The notes under the pieces are model-generated. The model had not been told where the DNA came from and searched no databases. It worked only from the letters and a program-made list of their open reading frames with translations. From assembly GCF_000766865.1 (NCBI RefSeq), contig NZ_JNFA01000011.1, forward strand, positions 522,019 through 586,018: 64,000 nucleotides of DNA, in the 5' to 3' direction. Shown here one piece after another: positions 27,623-37,428 of this stretch. A program made the position numbers and the translations under genes. Position 1 is the first letter of the stretch, and every line of letters begins with the position of its first letter. This stretch comes from Listeria booriae. Lineage in GTDB: Bacteria; Bacillota; Bacilli; Lactobacillales; Listeriaceae.

Positions 27623-29125
27623 ATGGCTTTGAAAGATTTGCAAAATGGTTCGGACATTAGAGGTATTGCGATTGAAACGGATAAGTATCAGGTGACATTG
27701 ACGGATGAGCATGTGGCGGCGATTGCGATTGGTTTTGCGGCGTGGTTGCGAGATGTGAAGGGTGCTGGCGAAACGGCGACGGTGGCAATTGGGCATGATA
27801 GCCGGTTGTCGGCGGGACGGATTAAGGATGTTTTGACGGCGAGTTTGACGCGTTCGGGATTGGATGTTGTAGATGTTGGTTTGGCGACGACGCCAGCGAT
27901 GTTTATGGCGACGCAGTATGACGGGTACACGTGTGATGCGGCGATTATGATTACGGCGAGTCATTTGCCTTATTTTTATAATGGATTGAAACTGTTTACG
28001 CGTGATGGCGGGGCGGAGCATGAGGATATTGATTATATTGTGGAGAACGCGGGACAGGTTTTTGTTGCGAAAGTGGCGGGAACTGTGACGGAAAAACCGC
28101 TTTTGCAGGATTATGCGGCTGATTTGGTCGGTAAAATTCGCGCGGGTATTGATGATGCGACGAATTATGAAAGACCGCTTGCTGGAAGCCATATCGTAGT
28201 GGATGCGGGAAATGGTGCTGGTGGCTTTTTTGCGACGGATGTGTTGGCGGAACTTGGCGCGGACATTACGGGAAGCCAGTTTTTAGATCCTGATGGGAAT
28301 TTCCCGAATCATATTCCGAACCCGGATAATAACGAAGCGATGGCGAGCTTGAAAGAGGCTGTTGCGGCGAACAAGGCGGATTTAGGTGTTATTTTTGATA
28401 CGGATGTGGATCGTGCGGCGATTGTGGATAAGGATGGCGAAAGTTTGAACCGGAACCCGCTGATTGCAGTGATTTCGGCGATTGTTTTGGAAGAGCATCC
28501 TGGAACGACAATAGTGACAGATTCGACGACTTCTACGCATTTGGAGCATTTTATTGCGAATCTTGGCGGGAAGCAACATCGCTTTAAACGCGGCTACAGA
28601 AACGTGATTAATGAAGCGATTCGCCTGAATGAGGCGGGAACGCAGAGCGAGATTGCGATTGAAGTGAGTGGTCATGCGGCTTTGAAGGAGAACTATTTCT
28701 TAGACGACGGCGCGTACTTAATTGCGAAAATCTTAATGCGCTATGCAAAACTGCGTAAGGAAGGCAAAGATTTGGCGGACTTGACACGGGATTTACAAGT
28801 ACCGGCGGATAATGATGAGGTTCGATTGAGCATTTTGGCCGAAGATTTTAAGACGTACGGTTTAGCAGTTTTGAAAGACTTTGAAGCTTTTGTTGAAAAA
28901 ACAGACGGACTGGCGATAGAACCGGCAAATCAAGAGGGCGTAAGGGTTAACACAGATGGCGCTTTCGGGAACGGTTGGTTTTTACTGCGTATGAGTTTAC
29001 ATGAACCAGTAATGCCAGTAAACTTAGAGAGTGATGAAATCGGTGGAACTGAAAAAATTAAAGCAGCGTTGCGAGAATTCTTTGCAAACTATGCGGAAAT
29101 AGATAGTTCTAGTCTACAAAAATAA
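27623..29125 (+). CDS. phosphoglucomutase/phosphomannomutase
   Basis: 500 aa from ATG 27623 (GGAGGA at 27609-27614). Four-domain phosphohexomutase: phosphoserine loop ITASHLPYFYNGLK (~115; Leu where most have Asn), metal loop DTDVDRAAI (~261), sugar loop EVSGHAALKENYF (~350) and phosphate loop in the last domain (RMSLHEPVMP). It interconverts 1- and 6-phospho sugars; glucose versus mannose preference is not decided. A PHP phosphatase and a lipoprotein follow closely, hinting at a polysaccharide-related operon without synthesis genes. Confidence 0.88.
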   Translation: MALKDLQNGSDIRGIAIETDKYQVTLTDEHVAAIAIGFAAWLRDVKGAGETATVAIGHDSRLSAGRIKDVLTASLTRSGLDVVDVGLATTPAMFMATQYDGYTCDAAIMITASHLPYFYNGLKLFTRDGGAEHEDIDYIVENAGQVFVAKVAGTVTEKPLLQDYAADLVGKIRAGIDDATNYERPLAGSHIVVDAGNGAGGFFATDVLAELGADITGSQFLDPDGNFPNHIPNPDNNEAMASLKEAVAANKADLGVIFDTDVDRAAIVDKDGESLNRNPLIAVISAIVLEEHPGTTIVTDSTTSTHLEHFIANLGGKQHRFKRGYRNVINEAIRLNEAGTQSEIAIEVSGHAALKENYFLDDGAYLIAKILMRYAKLRKEGKDLADLTRDLQVPADNDEVRLSILAEDFKTYGLAVLKDFEAFVEKTDGLAIEPANQEGVRVNTDGAFGNGWFLLRMSLHEPVMPVNLESDEIGGTEKIKAALREFFANYAEIDSSSLQK

Positions 29126-29147
29126 GCCAGTAGAAGGAATGAAAAGC

Positions 29148-29909
29148 ATGATTGATATACATTGTCATATTTTAAATCAAGTGGATGATGGACCAAAGAC
29201 GGAAACGGCTAGTCTTGCCATGGCGCAACAGGCTGAGGCAGAAGGATTTACAGATATTATTGCAACGCCCCACCATTTAAAAGGCGATTATTTTAATCTG
29301 CGTCCTTCTGTGGTGGAACATGTAGCAGAACTCAATTCGGCGATAAAAGATAACGATATTAATATAACGGTCCATGTTGGCCAGGAAATCAGGCTGCACG
29401 GCGAAATCATTGAGGGTTTAAAAAACGGCGACTTGGCGTCCCTTGCTGGTAGTCGTTACGCGCTTATTGAGTTTCCGACGCAAAGTATTCCTGTGTTTAC
29501 AGAGCAATTATTTTATGACTTACAAATGGCGGGCTATGTCCCTGTCATCGCGCATCCGGAGCGGAATTTCGAGATTATGGAAAATCCAGAACGCCTCTAT
29601 GAATTCGTTTCTCATGGTGCTTTGGCGCAACTTACGTGGTCAAGTTTGGATGGGAAATTCGGCAAGAAGTCGAAGAAATCAAGCGAAATTTTGTTAGAAA
29701 ATCAGTTGGTGCATTTCCTAGCGACAGATGCGCATGACACAACGCGCCGACCATTGCTACACAAGGAAATCGAAGAACGCCTAGTCAAGAAAATCGGAGC
29801 AAACCAAGTGCAAGAACTCAAAGACAATGCTATAAAAGTACTTAAAAATGATATTATCGTGGCGGATGATTACACAGTTCCCTCGCAAAAACGGTTTTTC
29901 TTGTTTTAA
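29148..29909 (+). CDS. CpsB/YwqE-like PHP tyrosine phosphatase
   Basis: 253 aa; GAAGGA at 29132-29137 suits ATG 29148 rather than 29139. PHP metal motifs: MIDIHCHIL (HxH, residues 4-8), DDGP, ATPHHL, the middle GQEIR, HPERN and the terminal ATDAHD. Gram-positive CpsB proteins are Mn2+-dependent protein-tyrosine phosphatases that reset capsule-type tyrosine kinases. No kinase or capsule genes are in this window, so its partner lies elsewhere. Confidence 0.9.
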   Translation: MIDIHCHILNQVDDGPKTETASLAMAQQAEAEGFTDIIATPHHLKGDYFNLRPSVVEHVAELNSAIKDNDINITVHVGQEIRLHGEIIEGLKNGDLASLAGSRYALIEFPTQSIPVFTEQLFYDLQMAGYVPVIAHPERNFEIMENPERLYEFVSHGALAQLTWSSLDGKFGKKSKKSSEILLENQLVHFLATDAHDTTRRPLLHKEIEERLVKKIGANQVQELKDNAIKVLKNDIIVADDYTVPSQKRFFLF

Positions 29910-29934
29910 AAATACAACATGAAAAGGTGAGACG

Positions 29935-30372
29935 ATGAAAAGAAGCATTTTTATGGTCGCATTGATGGCAATTATTTTGACGGCGTGTGTACCGACTGAG
30001 ACAGGCACACCGAGAATCGCGAGTTTAGGTTGGTATAAGGATGTGCCAACAACAGAGATACAAGATATTGGCGCGGATGATTTAAAGCAGTATGACGCGC
30101 TTTTAATTACGAAAGATTATATTGAAATGTCTGATCAGGAGCAGCTAAAGAAACAGTTAAACAAGCTAGATATGCCAATACTTTTCAGTGATTTCGATGC
30201 CAAGAGTGCACCCGCTTTTTTGACGACAGATTTGCCGTTAGCAGATATTGATATGCCTGAAAGAGGCGAGATTCAGATGATGCACAAGGGCGCCGCGGTT
30301 TTCACGATTCCAGATACGAGTAAAGACGCTTTGTACGAGCTATACGAGGAAATAGCACGCATTTCAAAATAA
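29935..30372 (+). CDS. small putative lipoprotein
   Basis: 145 aa. A signal peptide with lipobox IILTAC (Cys18) predicts lipidation and display on the outer face of the membrane. The mature part has alternating beta/alpha segments (YDALLITKDYIEM, KLDMPILFSDFD) resembling an alpha/beta Rossmann-like domain. No family recognised. It follows the PHP phosphatase by 25 bp with AAAAGGTGAG as RBS and is ended by a strong terminator, so it is the last gene of the phosphohexomutase operon. Confidence 0.75.
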   Translation: MKRSIFMVALMAIILTACVPTETGTPRIASLGWYKDVPTTEIQDIGADDLKQYDALLITKDYIEMSDQEQLKKQLNKLDMPILFSDFDAKSAPAFLTTDLPLADIDMPERGEIQMMHKGAAVFTIPDTSKDALYELYEEIARISK

Positions 30373-30375
30373 CCT

Positions 30376-30420
30376 AAAAAGATGTTTGACCTGACTTCAT
30401 AGGAAAAACATCTTTTTTCG
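30376..30420 (+). terminator. terminator
   Basis: AAAAAGATGTTT (30376-30387) with AAACATCTTTTTT (30406-30418). Confidence 0.9.
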
Positions 30421-30440
30421 CTAAATTAGGAGGAGAAAAC

Positions 30441-30911
30441 ATGACATCAGAAACCGTAAAAAACTTCTGGCAAGCCTACGCCCGAAAGAACAATTTGCCA
30501 CTAGAGCCAACCCCGCCCGCATGGATGTTCGGCGATGGGACGGAAGAAATGGCCGATAGACTAGGAAATCTTGTTGTTAAGGGGTTAAAAACCGGTACTT
30601 GCGCGGCACATTGCATACATGAAATCGAAAACGAGCCAATTCCGAAAGTAAATGACTATGAAATCGTGCTAGATGGCAGGAATGACCCGCTTGTTATAAT
30701 CAAATATACCAAAGTAGAACTTGTCAAAATGAACGAAGTCACCGAAGCATTTGCGAAATCAGAGGGCGAAGGCGATTTAAGCTATGATTATTGGTACAGC
30801 GCACACGAGCGGTTTTTCACGTGGGAGTTAGGGCAATATGGCCGCACATTCACGCCAGATTTGTTATTGGTATGTCAAACGATTGAAGTAGTGGAGACGT
30901 ATTCACTGTAA
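30441..30911 (+). CDS. ASCH-domain protein (YhfF/DUF984-like)
   Basis: 156 aa behind AGGAGGAG. The fold signature is FGDGTEEMADRLGNLVVKGLKTGTCAA (~30-55), PIPKVNDYEIVLDGRNDPLVIIKYT and SYDYWYSAHERFF near the C-terminus, as in YhfF-type ASCH proteins. ASCH domains resemble PUA domains and bind or hydrolyse modified nucleosides or RNA; some are N4-acetylcytidine amidohydrolases. Exact role unknown. Monocistronic between two terminated units. Confidence 0.8.
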   Translation: MTSETVKNFWQAYARKNNLPLEPTPPAWMFGDGTEEMADRLGNLVVKGLKTGTCAAHCIHEIENEPIPKVNDYEIVLDGRNDPLVIIKYTKVELVKMNEVTEAFAKSEGEGDLSYDYWYSAHERFFTWELGQYGRTFTPDLLLVCQTIEVVETYSL

Positions 30912-31261
30912 AGTCTATTCAACTTTTTAGAATTTAGAAAAATTTCCAGTTTAAAAGCAGTAGTCGCTTTCTTACACGGCGAAATCATGGTATAATCAAC
31001 AAAACGCATAGTGCGAACGAGGTTGGGATAAAACTCAAGATAAAGCAAAATCGCCCATCCATTACTTTGGGTAGGACGAAAAATTTTGCTTTACACAAAT
31101 CGAGCGAAAGCGTTTGTATTCAGGGAGTTTGGTGGAAGCCGGAAGCGGAGCATACTGGTGTATGTGAGAACCGGAAGTCCGCCAAACTCCCTGAATGCGA
31201 GCGCTTGTCGCCGATTTATTTGGGTTATGTTCCAGACTCTAATTCGTTGAGGAGAGTAATT
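30912..31261 (+). other. pth leader region with large palindromic element
   Basis: 350 bp without a gene. An extended -10 TGGTATAAT ends at 30996. Then comes a nested palindromic element (31019-31241) and the pth RBS GAGGAGA (31249-31255). The longest hairpin has 40-nt arms at 31097-31136 and 31178-31217, sharing a perfect 16-bp core except one G-U; a smaller one pairs AAGCAAAAT (31043-31051) with ATTTTGCTT (31083-31091). Confidence 0.7.
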
Positions 31262-31822
31262 ATGAAAATGATTGTTGGACTCGGGAATCCGGGCAAAAAA
31301 TACGAACGAACAAGACATAACGTGGGCTTTATGGTCGTTGATGAACTTAGCTTTCGTCACCAAACGCCTTGGAAGAAATCGAAATTTAACGGAATGATAA
31401 GTAACATCGTTGTGAACGGCGAAAAAGTCTTACTTGTGAAACCATTAACGTTTATGAATTTATCAGGAGAATGCGTGCGCCCGCTAATGGACTATTACGA
31501 TATTCCAGTAGAAGACGTGCTTATTGTGTATGACGATTTAGATTTGCCGACTGGGAAAATTCGCCTGCGTCAAAAAGGTGGAGCTGGCGGGCATAATGGT
31601 ATGAAATCGCTTATTCAACATTTGAAAACACAAGAGTTTAACCGCATTCGTGTCGGCGTAGATAGGCCTGCAAATGGTGACGTGATTAACTATGTACTCG
31701 GAGATTTTCCGAAAGCGGAGCAGCCAGATATTATCGCGGCAATTAAACAGAGCGCAGATGCCATCGAAGCTTGGCCAGGCAAGACTTTTCAAGATGTTAT
31801 GAACAATTTTAATGTGAAATAA
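31262..31822 (+). CDS. pth: peptidyl-tRNA hydrolase
   Basis: 186 aa from ATG 31262 (GAGGAGA at 31249). Pth motifs: [20 protein letters not shown] (~4-23) with the catalytic His, [12 protein letters not shown] (~63), [28 protein letters not shown] (~90-117) and [11 protein letters not shown]. It releases peptides from peptidyl-tRNA dropped during translation. The 195 bp in-frame extension upstream runs through a palindromic element and is not coding. First gene of the conserved pth-mfd block. Confidence 0.96.
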   Translation: MKMIVGLGNPGKKYERTRHNVGFMVVDELSFRHQTPWKKSKFNGMISNIVVNGEKVLLVKPLTFMNLSGECVRPLMDYYDIPVEDVLIVYDDLDLPTGKIRLRQKGGAGGHNGMKSLIQHLKTQEFNRIRVGVDRPANGDVINYVLGDFPKAEQPDIIAAIKQSADAIEAWPGKTFQDVMNNFNVK

Positions 31823-31886
31823 ACAAGCCGTCTTTTTTCGGCGAGAAATTTAGATGGAATATTCAGATAAAAGGAGGCCTTTTAGT

Positions 31887-34800
31887 GTGAAGGGATTACA
31901 GCAACTTATATACGAACAAAAAGAAATTCGCGGCGTATTAAAGGAGCTCGATGAAAAAGGAAAATCACAGTTAGTTACGGGGCTTTCTGGGTCAAGTCGA
32001 GCTTTATTTGCCAGTGTTGTAGAGGGAGGAACGCAGCGTCCGGTCGTCTTTGTAACACATAATTTATACCATGCGCAGAAATTATACGATGATTTGTCAT
32101 CTTTATTAGATAGCGACAGGCTTTTCTTATACCCAGCGGATGAATTGATTTCATCAGAACTTAGTATCTCAAGCCCAGAATTACGTGGGCAACGTGTGGA
32201 GGTACTACAATTTCTGTTGTCTAAAAAACCGGGAATTGTCATTGTTCCAGTTTCAGGACTTCGCAAAATTTTACCGCCAGTTTCGATTTGGCAAAAGTAT
32301 AATATTTCGTTGATTCAGGGCACGGAGATTAATCCGGATGAGCTACGCCAACAGCTCGTAACAATGGGCTACACGAAAAGTGATATGGTTAACACGCCGG
32401 GAGAATTCAGTATTCGCGGTGGAATTATTGATATTTATCCAATTACGGAGGAACATCCTATCCGGATGGAATTATTCGATACGGAAGTGGATTCGCTACG
32501 TTTCTTTGATGTGGACTCGCAACGCTCGATTGAGACCGTGGAAGAGTTTCGTTTGTCACCGGCGACGGAGATTTTGCTGGAACCGGCATTTTTCCCTGAT
32601 TTGGTGAAACGGATTGAAAAACGCTTAGCGGAGACGCTGAAACAAATGGCTAACGATAGCGATAAGCAACAATTAGTGGAGAATTTAGAAGGCGATTTGG
32701 AATTGCTTCGTGACGGGCAAAAACCGGACATGTTTTTCAAATATATTGGGATGAGTTATCCTGATCCGGCGTCATTACTTGATTATGTCCCACAAAATTC
32801 GATTTTGTTATTCGATGAATTTGCGCGTATTCAAGAAACGGATGAGCGCTTAGAAAAAGAAGAAGCGGAGTGGCAAACGGAGACGCTAGAACGCCTAGAA
32901 ACTGTTCGCGATACGAAGATGAGTCATAATTTCCGCTCGTTGCTAGAAAAAGATACGTTGTCGCGGATTTATTTATCGCTGTTCCAAAAAACGCCGAACA
33001 ATGCGCGTATTGCTAAAATGACGAACATTGTTTACAAGCAAATGCAGCAGTTCCACGGGCAAATGAATGTGCTGAAAACAGAGATGGACAGCTGGGCGAA
33101 GAATAATTATGCGGTTGTTGTTTTGGCGCCGTCGATTGAACGTGCGGAGAAAATGAAACAGACGCTAGCCGATTATGAAATGGAAAGTGTTATTTTGAAA
33201 GATGAATCGGAAGTTCCGAAGTTTGGACAGACGCAATTTGTGCTGGGAAGTTTCCAGAATGGGTTTGAATTGCCGCTTTCCAAGGTTGTTTTCATTAGTG
33301 AAACGGAGCTTTTCAATAAGAAGCAGCAGAAGCCGAAGAAGCGGCAGAAGTTGTCGAATGCAGAGCGGATTCAGAGTTATTCGGAGCTTAAAGTTGGTGA
33401 TTATGTTGTCCATGTGAATCACGGGATTGCGCGCTATGTTGGGATGGAAACGCTGGATATTAACGGTGTTCACAAAGATTATTTGCTGCTCGTGTATCAA
33501 GGCGAGGACAAGTTGTTTATTCCTGTGGAGCAACTCGAATTAGTGCAGAAATATGTTGGCTCGGAAGGTAAGGCGCCGAAGTTAAACAAGCTCGGTGGCG
33601 CTGAATGGAAACGTGTGAAAACGCGGGTTCAGGCTTCTGTGCAAGATATTGCGGACGATTTGATTAAATTATATGCAGAACGTGAGGCAGAGCGCGGTTA
33701 TGGCTTTAGTCCTGATGGTGAAATGATGCGCGAATTCGAAGACGCGTTCCCGTATCAAGCGACAGAAGACCAAGTTCGTTCTATCATGGAAATCAAAAAA
33801 GACATGGAACGCGAACGCCCAATGGACCGCTTACTTGTTGGGGATGTTGGTTACGGAAAAACCGAAGTCGCGCTTCGTGCAGCATTTAAGGCAATGATGG
33901 ATGGTAAACAAGTCGCATTCCTAGTGCCGACAACGATTTTGGCGCAACAACATTACGAAACAATGAAAGAACGTTTCCAAGGCTTCCCAATCGAAGTGGG
34001 CTTACTAAGTCGCTTCCGAACGCGAAAACAACAAAATGAAACAATCAAAGGCTTGAAGTCAGGCCACGTTGACATCGTAGTCGGGACGCATCGCTTGCTT
34101 TCCAAAGACGTGGAATATCATGATCTCGGCTTCCTGATTATCGACGAAGAACAACGATTCGGCGTAACTCATAAAGAGAAAATCAAACAAATGCGTTCTA
34201 AAATTGACGTGTTGACATTGACTGCGACTCCGATTCCGCGGACGCTGCACATGTCGATGCTCGGTGTGCGTGATTTGTCAGTTATCGAGACACCGCCTGC
34301 TAACCGTTTCCCAGTGCAAACTTATGTTGTGGAGCAGAATAATGTGCTGGTACGAGAAGCCATTGAACGAGAATTGGCGCGTGACGGGCAAGTTTTCTTC
34401 TTGCATAATCGTGTGGATTCGATTTTACAAAAAGCAGATGAAATTAAGATGCTCGTTCCGGATGCTCGTGTTGCCGTGGCGCATGGTCAAATGACGGAAA
34501 CAGAGCTGGAATCTGTGATTTTGAGCTTCCTTGAAGGCGAATTTGACGTGCTCGTGACGACGACTATTATCGAAACCGGCGTTGATATACCAAACGTAAA
34601 TACCCTTTTTGTTCAAAATGCAGACCATATGGGGCTTTCCCAATTGTACCAATTACGCGGTCGTGTTGGGCGTTGGAACCGGATTGCCTATGCCTACTTC
34701 ATGTATCAGAAGGATAAAATTTTGCGGGAAGAGGCGGAGAAGAGATTGCAGGCCATCAAAGAATTCACCGAACTCGGCTCCGGATTTAAAATCGCGATGC

Positions 34801-35429
34801 GTGACCTTTCCATTCGTGGTGCGGGGAACATTTTAGGCTCGCAACAACATGGCTTTATCGACTCTGTCGGCTTTGACTTGTATTCGCAAATGCTGCAAGA
34901 AGCCATCGCCGCGCGTCAACCGAAAGACGAACACGAAAAAATCGTCCCAGTCGAAATCGATATTACAGTCGATGCTTACATTCCCGAACATTATATCCAA
35001 GACGGACGTCAAAAAATCGAGATGTACAAACGTTTCAGAACTGTTTTTGATATGGAAGATTTAGAAGAACTGCGCTCTGACATGATGGACCGTTTCGGCG
35101 AATACCCAGAGCAAGTGGAATATTTATTCACGATTACCGAATTAAAAGTGTACGCAATGCGCGTTGGAATCGAATCTGTCAAACAAGAAGGTACGAAAAT
35201 CACCATTCTATTCTCCGAAGACGGCACGAAAAATATGCGCGGTGACATGGTCATGCAAGTCATAGGCGAATATGGTCGCGCAATCGGCGTAGGCATGGAC
35301 GGGCAGCAACTTAAAATCACGGTAAACGTTGGCGCCAAGCCACTTCAAGAATGGCTATACGAACTGAAAACCTTAACAGACAAGCTTTCCGAAGCGAAAA
35401 AAGAAACTGCTCCAGCAGAAGCAGAATAA
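31887..35429 (+). CDS. mfd: transcription-repair coupling factor
   Basis: 1180 aa from GTG 31887, set by AAGGAGG at 31871-31877. Order: UvrB-homology module (~1-340, e.g. FSIRGGIIDIYP), RNA-polymerase-interacting domain (YVVHVNHGIARYVG, ~505), RecG-like translocase motor with GDVGYGKTEVALRA (Walker A), DEEQ box, TATPIPRTL, and the C-terminal TRCF domain. It removes stalled RNA polymerase and recruits UvrA. Codon use drifts from G/T-ending to A/C-ending along the gene. Confidence 0.97.
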   Translation: MKGLQQLIYEQKEIRGVLKELDEKGKSQLVTGLSGSSRALFASVVEGGTQRPVVFVTHNLYHAQKLYDDLSSLLDSDRLFLYPADELISSELSISSPELRGQRVEVLQFLLSKKPGIVIVPVSGLRKILPPVSIWQKYNISLIQGTEINPDELRQQLVTMGYTKSDMVNTPGEFSIRGGIIDIYPITEEHPIRMELFDTEVDSLRFFDVDSQRSIETVEEFRLSPATEILLEPAFFPDLVKRIEKRLAETLKQMANDSDKQQLVENLEGDLELLRDGQKPDMFFKYIGMSYPDPASLLDYVPQNSILLFDEFARIQETDERLEKEEAEWQTETLERLETVRDTKMSHNFRSLLEKDTLSRIYLSLFQKTPNNARIAKMTNIVYKQMQQFHGQMNVLKTEMDSWAKNNYAVVVLAPSIERAEKMKQTLADYEMESVILKDESEVPKFGQTQFVLGSFQNGFELPLSKVVFISETELFNKKQQKPKKRQKLSNAERIQSYSELKVGDYVVHVNHGIARYVGMETLDINGVHKDYLLLVYQGEDKLFIPVEQLELVQKYVGSEGKAPKLNKLGGAEWKRVKTRVQASVQDIADDLIKLYAEREAERGYGFSPDGEMMREFEDAFPYQATEDQVRSIMEIKKDMERERPMDRLLVGDVGYGKTEVALRAAFKAMMDGKQVAFLVPTTILAQQHYETMKERFQGFPIEVGLLSRFRTRKQQNETIKGLKSGHVDIVVGTHRLLSKDVEYHDLGFLIIDEEQRFGVTHKEKIKQMRSKIDVLTLTATPIPRTLHMSMLGVRDLSVIETPPANRFPVQTYVVEQNNVLVREAIERELARDGQVFFLHNRVDSILQKADEIKMLVPDARVAVAHGQMTETELESVILSFLEGEFDVLVTTTIIETGVDIPNVNTLFVQNADHMGLSQLYQLRGRVGRWNRIAYAYFMYQKDKILREEAEKRLQAIKEFTELGSGFKIAMRDLSIRGAGNILGSQQHGFIDSVGFDLYSQMLQEAIAARQPKDEHEKIVPVEIDITVDAYIPEHYIQDGRQKIEMYKRFRTVFDMEDLEELRSDMMDRFGEYPEQVEYLFTITELKVYAMRVGIESVKQEGTKITILFSEDGTKNMRGDMVMQVIGEYGRAIGVGMDGQQLKITVNVGAKPLQEWLYELKTLTDKLSEAKKETAPAEAE

Positions 35430-35448
35430 AGCGAAAGGGTGACGCAAA

Positions 35449-37020
35449 ATGGCTCAAAAAACGATTAAGAACCTCATGCAAGGCGCGGTTTGGCTAACAC
35501 TTGCGTCACTGCTTTCTAAAATATTAAGCGCGGTCTACCGTATTCCTTTTCAAAATATGGTCGGCGATATTGGATTTTATATTTTTCAACAAGTATATCC
35601 GATTTACGGGATTGCGATGACGCTTGCGCTTGTTGGGTTTCCCGTTATTGTGTCGCGAATGATCGCAGAAGAAAAAGATGTCACAAAGCGAGAAGCTATT
35701 TTTCAATTTTCGTTACAAGTCATGTTTGGCGTGGGGATTGTTTTCTTCCTGTTAATTTTCTTTGGCGCTGACTTCATTGCTCGCGTTATGGGCGATTATC
35801 ACCTGACAATATTAATTCGCGTCATCAGTTTTGCTTTTTTGCTCATGCCGTTTTTGGCAAGTTTGCGCGGCTTTTTCCAAGGGCACGAGCAAATGATGCC
35901 AACCGCAGTATCGCAAACGATTGAGCAACTCGTGCGCGTAGTTATTATTATCGCGGGAGCAACTGGAGCTGTAGCGCTGGGCTGGAACTTATACATGACC
36001 GGAGCCGTGGCAATGAGTGGGGCGGTTATCGGCGGACTCGGCGCCTTCGGAACACTGATTTATTTTTATTGGCGTAAAAAACCTGAAAAAATCGTGTTCA
36101 CGAAAAAATGGGCCAGTTGGGCGTTCACCAAACAATTCTTGGCGCAAAGCATCGCCGTCTGCACAACAAGCGCGATGCTCATTTTGTTCCAATTATTAGA
36201 TTCCTTCCAAGTTTACCGTCTCATGCGCTCATCCGGAATCGATGCCACAGCCGCCAAAGAACTAAAAGGGATTTACGATCGCGGGCAACCGTTGCTACAA
36301 CTAGGTTTGGTATTATGTATGGGCCTCGCGCTCGCCATCGTGCCAATGATTACAGCCGCCAAAGCACGCGGAGAAACAAGAGAATTACGCCGTTCCGTTC
36401 TGTTAATCATCAAGCTCACCATCTTGCTTTCCGGCGCTGCAACACTAGGCTTAATTGCGATTATGCGTCCAACAAACCAAATGCTTTTCGAAACAGCGGC
36501 AGGCACAGGTGTTTTGCAAGTATTCATCCTGTCCTTATTCCTAAGCTCGCTAATCGTCTCTATGAGTAGCATTCTGCAAGGCTTCGGCAACATGGCCGGA
36601 CCCGCCGTCGCCGTCTGTATCGGACTCATCATCAAACTAGTAACGAATGCCATCCTAGTCCCACGTTTCGCCACATACGGCGCATCCTGGTCCACCGTCA
36701 TAGGCCTCGGCGCAACACTCATCATTTGCTACATCCTACTAAAACGCCAACTTCCCATTCCATTTATACGCAAAAACATGATTGGGTGGGCCTTGTTAGC
36801 CTTTTTAGCGATGATCATCGTTCCCGTCGCATGGGAAACCTTCTGGCCACTCACAAGCCGCATTGGCAGCGCAGTTCAAGCCTTATTTGGCGCCCTAATC
36901 GGAGGCATCATTTTTTTCTATTGCTTAATCAAATTCAATTTACTCACCAAACGCGACCTTGTCTTCATGCCATTTGGCTCCAAATTGCTCTGGCTGACGA
37001 CCAAAATCCGCCGGCGATAG
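35449..37020 (+). CDS. polysaccharide/lipid flippase of the MOP superfamily (SpoVB/YabM-like)
   Basis: 523 aa, ~14 hydrophobic helices. The N-terminus LMQGAVWLTLASLLSKILSAVYRIPFQNMVG is typical of the Firmicute SpoVB/MurJ-like branch. In Bacillus and Listeria this gene also sits between mfd and the S4-protein gene (yabM position). Members flip undecaprenyl-linked wall precursors; the specific substrate here (lipid II or a polymer unit) is not decided by sequence. AAGGGTGA precedes ATG 35449. Confidence 0.9.
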   Translation: MAQKTIKNLMQGAVWLTLASLLSKILSAVYRIPFQNMVGDIGFYIFQQVYPIYGIAMTLALVGFPVIVSRMIAEEKDVTKREAIFQFSLQVMFGVGIVFFLLIFFGADFIARVMGDYHLTILIRVISFAFLLMPFLASLRGFFQGHEQMMPTAVSQTIEQLVRVVIIIAGATGAVALGWNLYMTGAVAMSGAVIGGLGAFGTLIYFYWRKKPEKIVFTKKWASWAFTKQFLAQSIAVCTTSAMLILFQLLDSFQVYRLMRSSGIDATAAKELKGIYDRGQPLLQLGLVLCMGLALAIVPMITAAKARGETRELRRSVLLIIKLTILLSGAATLGLIAIMRPTNQMLFETAAGTGVLQVFILSLFLSSLIVSMSSILQGFGNMAGPAVAVCIGLIIKLVTNAILVPRFATYGASWSTVIGLGATLIICYILLKRQLPIPFIRKNMIGWALLAFLAMIIVPVAWETFWPLTSRIGSAVQALFGALIGGIIFFYCLIKFNLLTKRDLVFMPFGSKLLWLTTKIRRR

Positions 37021-37083
37021 TTGCAATTTCCGCCTAACCGTGCGAAGATAGAGTTAAATTTTCCAAAAAAGGATGGATGTATC

Positions 37084-37359
37084 ATGGCAGTATCAATGCG
37101 TTTAGATAAATTTTTAAAAGTATCAAGACTCATCAAACGGCGTACCGTTGCCAAAGAAGTCGCTGAAAAAGGGCGCATTTCCGTCAACGGCACAGTAGCC
37201 AAACCAGGCACGAACGTCAAAGAAGGCGACGAACTAATCATCAAATTCGGTCAAAAAACCGTCACCGCACGAATTGACCGTCTCGAAGAAAACGCGCGCA
37301 AAGAAGTCGCAACCGAAATGTACACAATCTTAAAAGAAGAACGCAAAGAAGAAGAATAA
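37084..37359 (+). CDS. rqcP: S4-domain RNA-binding protein RqcP (YabO/Hsp15-like)
   Basis: 91 aa from ATG 37084. The S4 domain runs from MRLDKFLKVSRLIKRRTVAKEVAEKGRISVNG (~5-36) to the GDELIIKFG strand. Firmicute RqcP binds the 50S ribosome and works with RqcH to add C-terminal alanine tails to stalled chains during ribosome quality control. It is the last gene before the respiratory island; a terminator follows at once. In L. monocytogenes-type genomes divIC would be next. Confidence 0.9.
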   Translation: MAVSMRLDKFLKVSRLIKRRTVAKEVAEKGRISVNGTVAKPGTNVKEGDELIIKFGQKTVTARIDRLEENARKEVATEMYTILKEERKEEE

Positions 37360-37369
37360 ACGAATAATC

Positions 37370-37405
37370 GAGTTTGGAGCGGGCAACCATTTCAAGCTCT
37401 TTTTT
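37370..37405 (+). terminator. terminator after rqcP
   Basis: GAGTTTG (37370-37376) with CAAGCTC (37393-37399), six T. Confidence 0.8.
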
Positions 37406-37428
37406 CGCATCTAAGAGGAGGAAAACCA

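Noticed and set aside
31067..31261. N-terminal extension of Pth
   Set aside because: Runs through a palindromic repeat; the true start at 31262 has a good RBS and gives the standard protein length.
30912..31261. Missing rplY (ctc) gene upstream of pth
   Set aside because: No remnant of a ribosomal L25 frame can be seen; absence from the window does not show loss from the genome.
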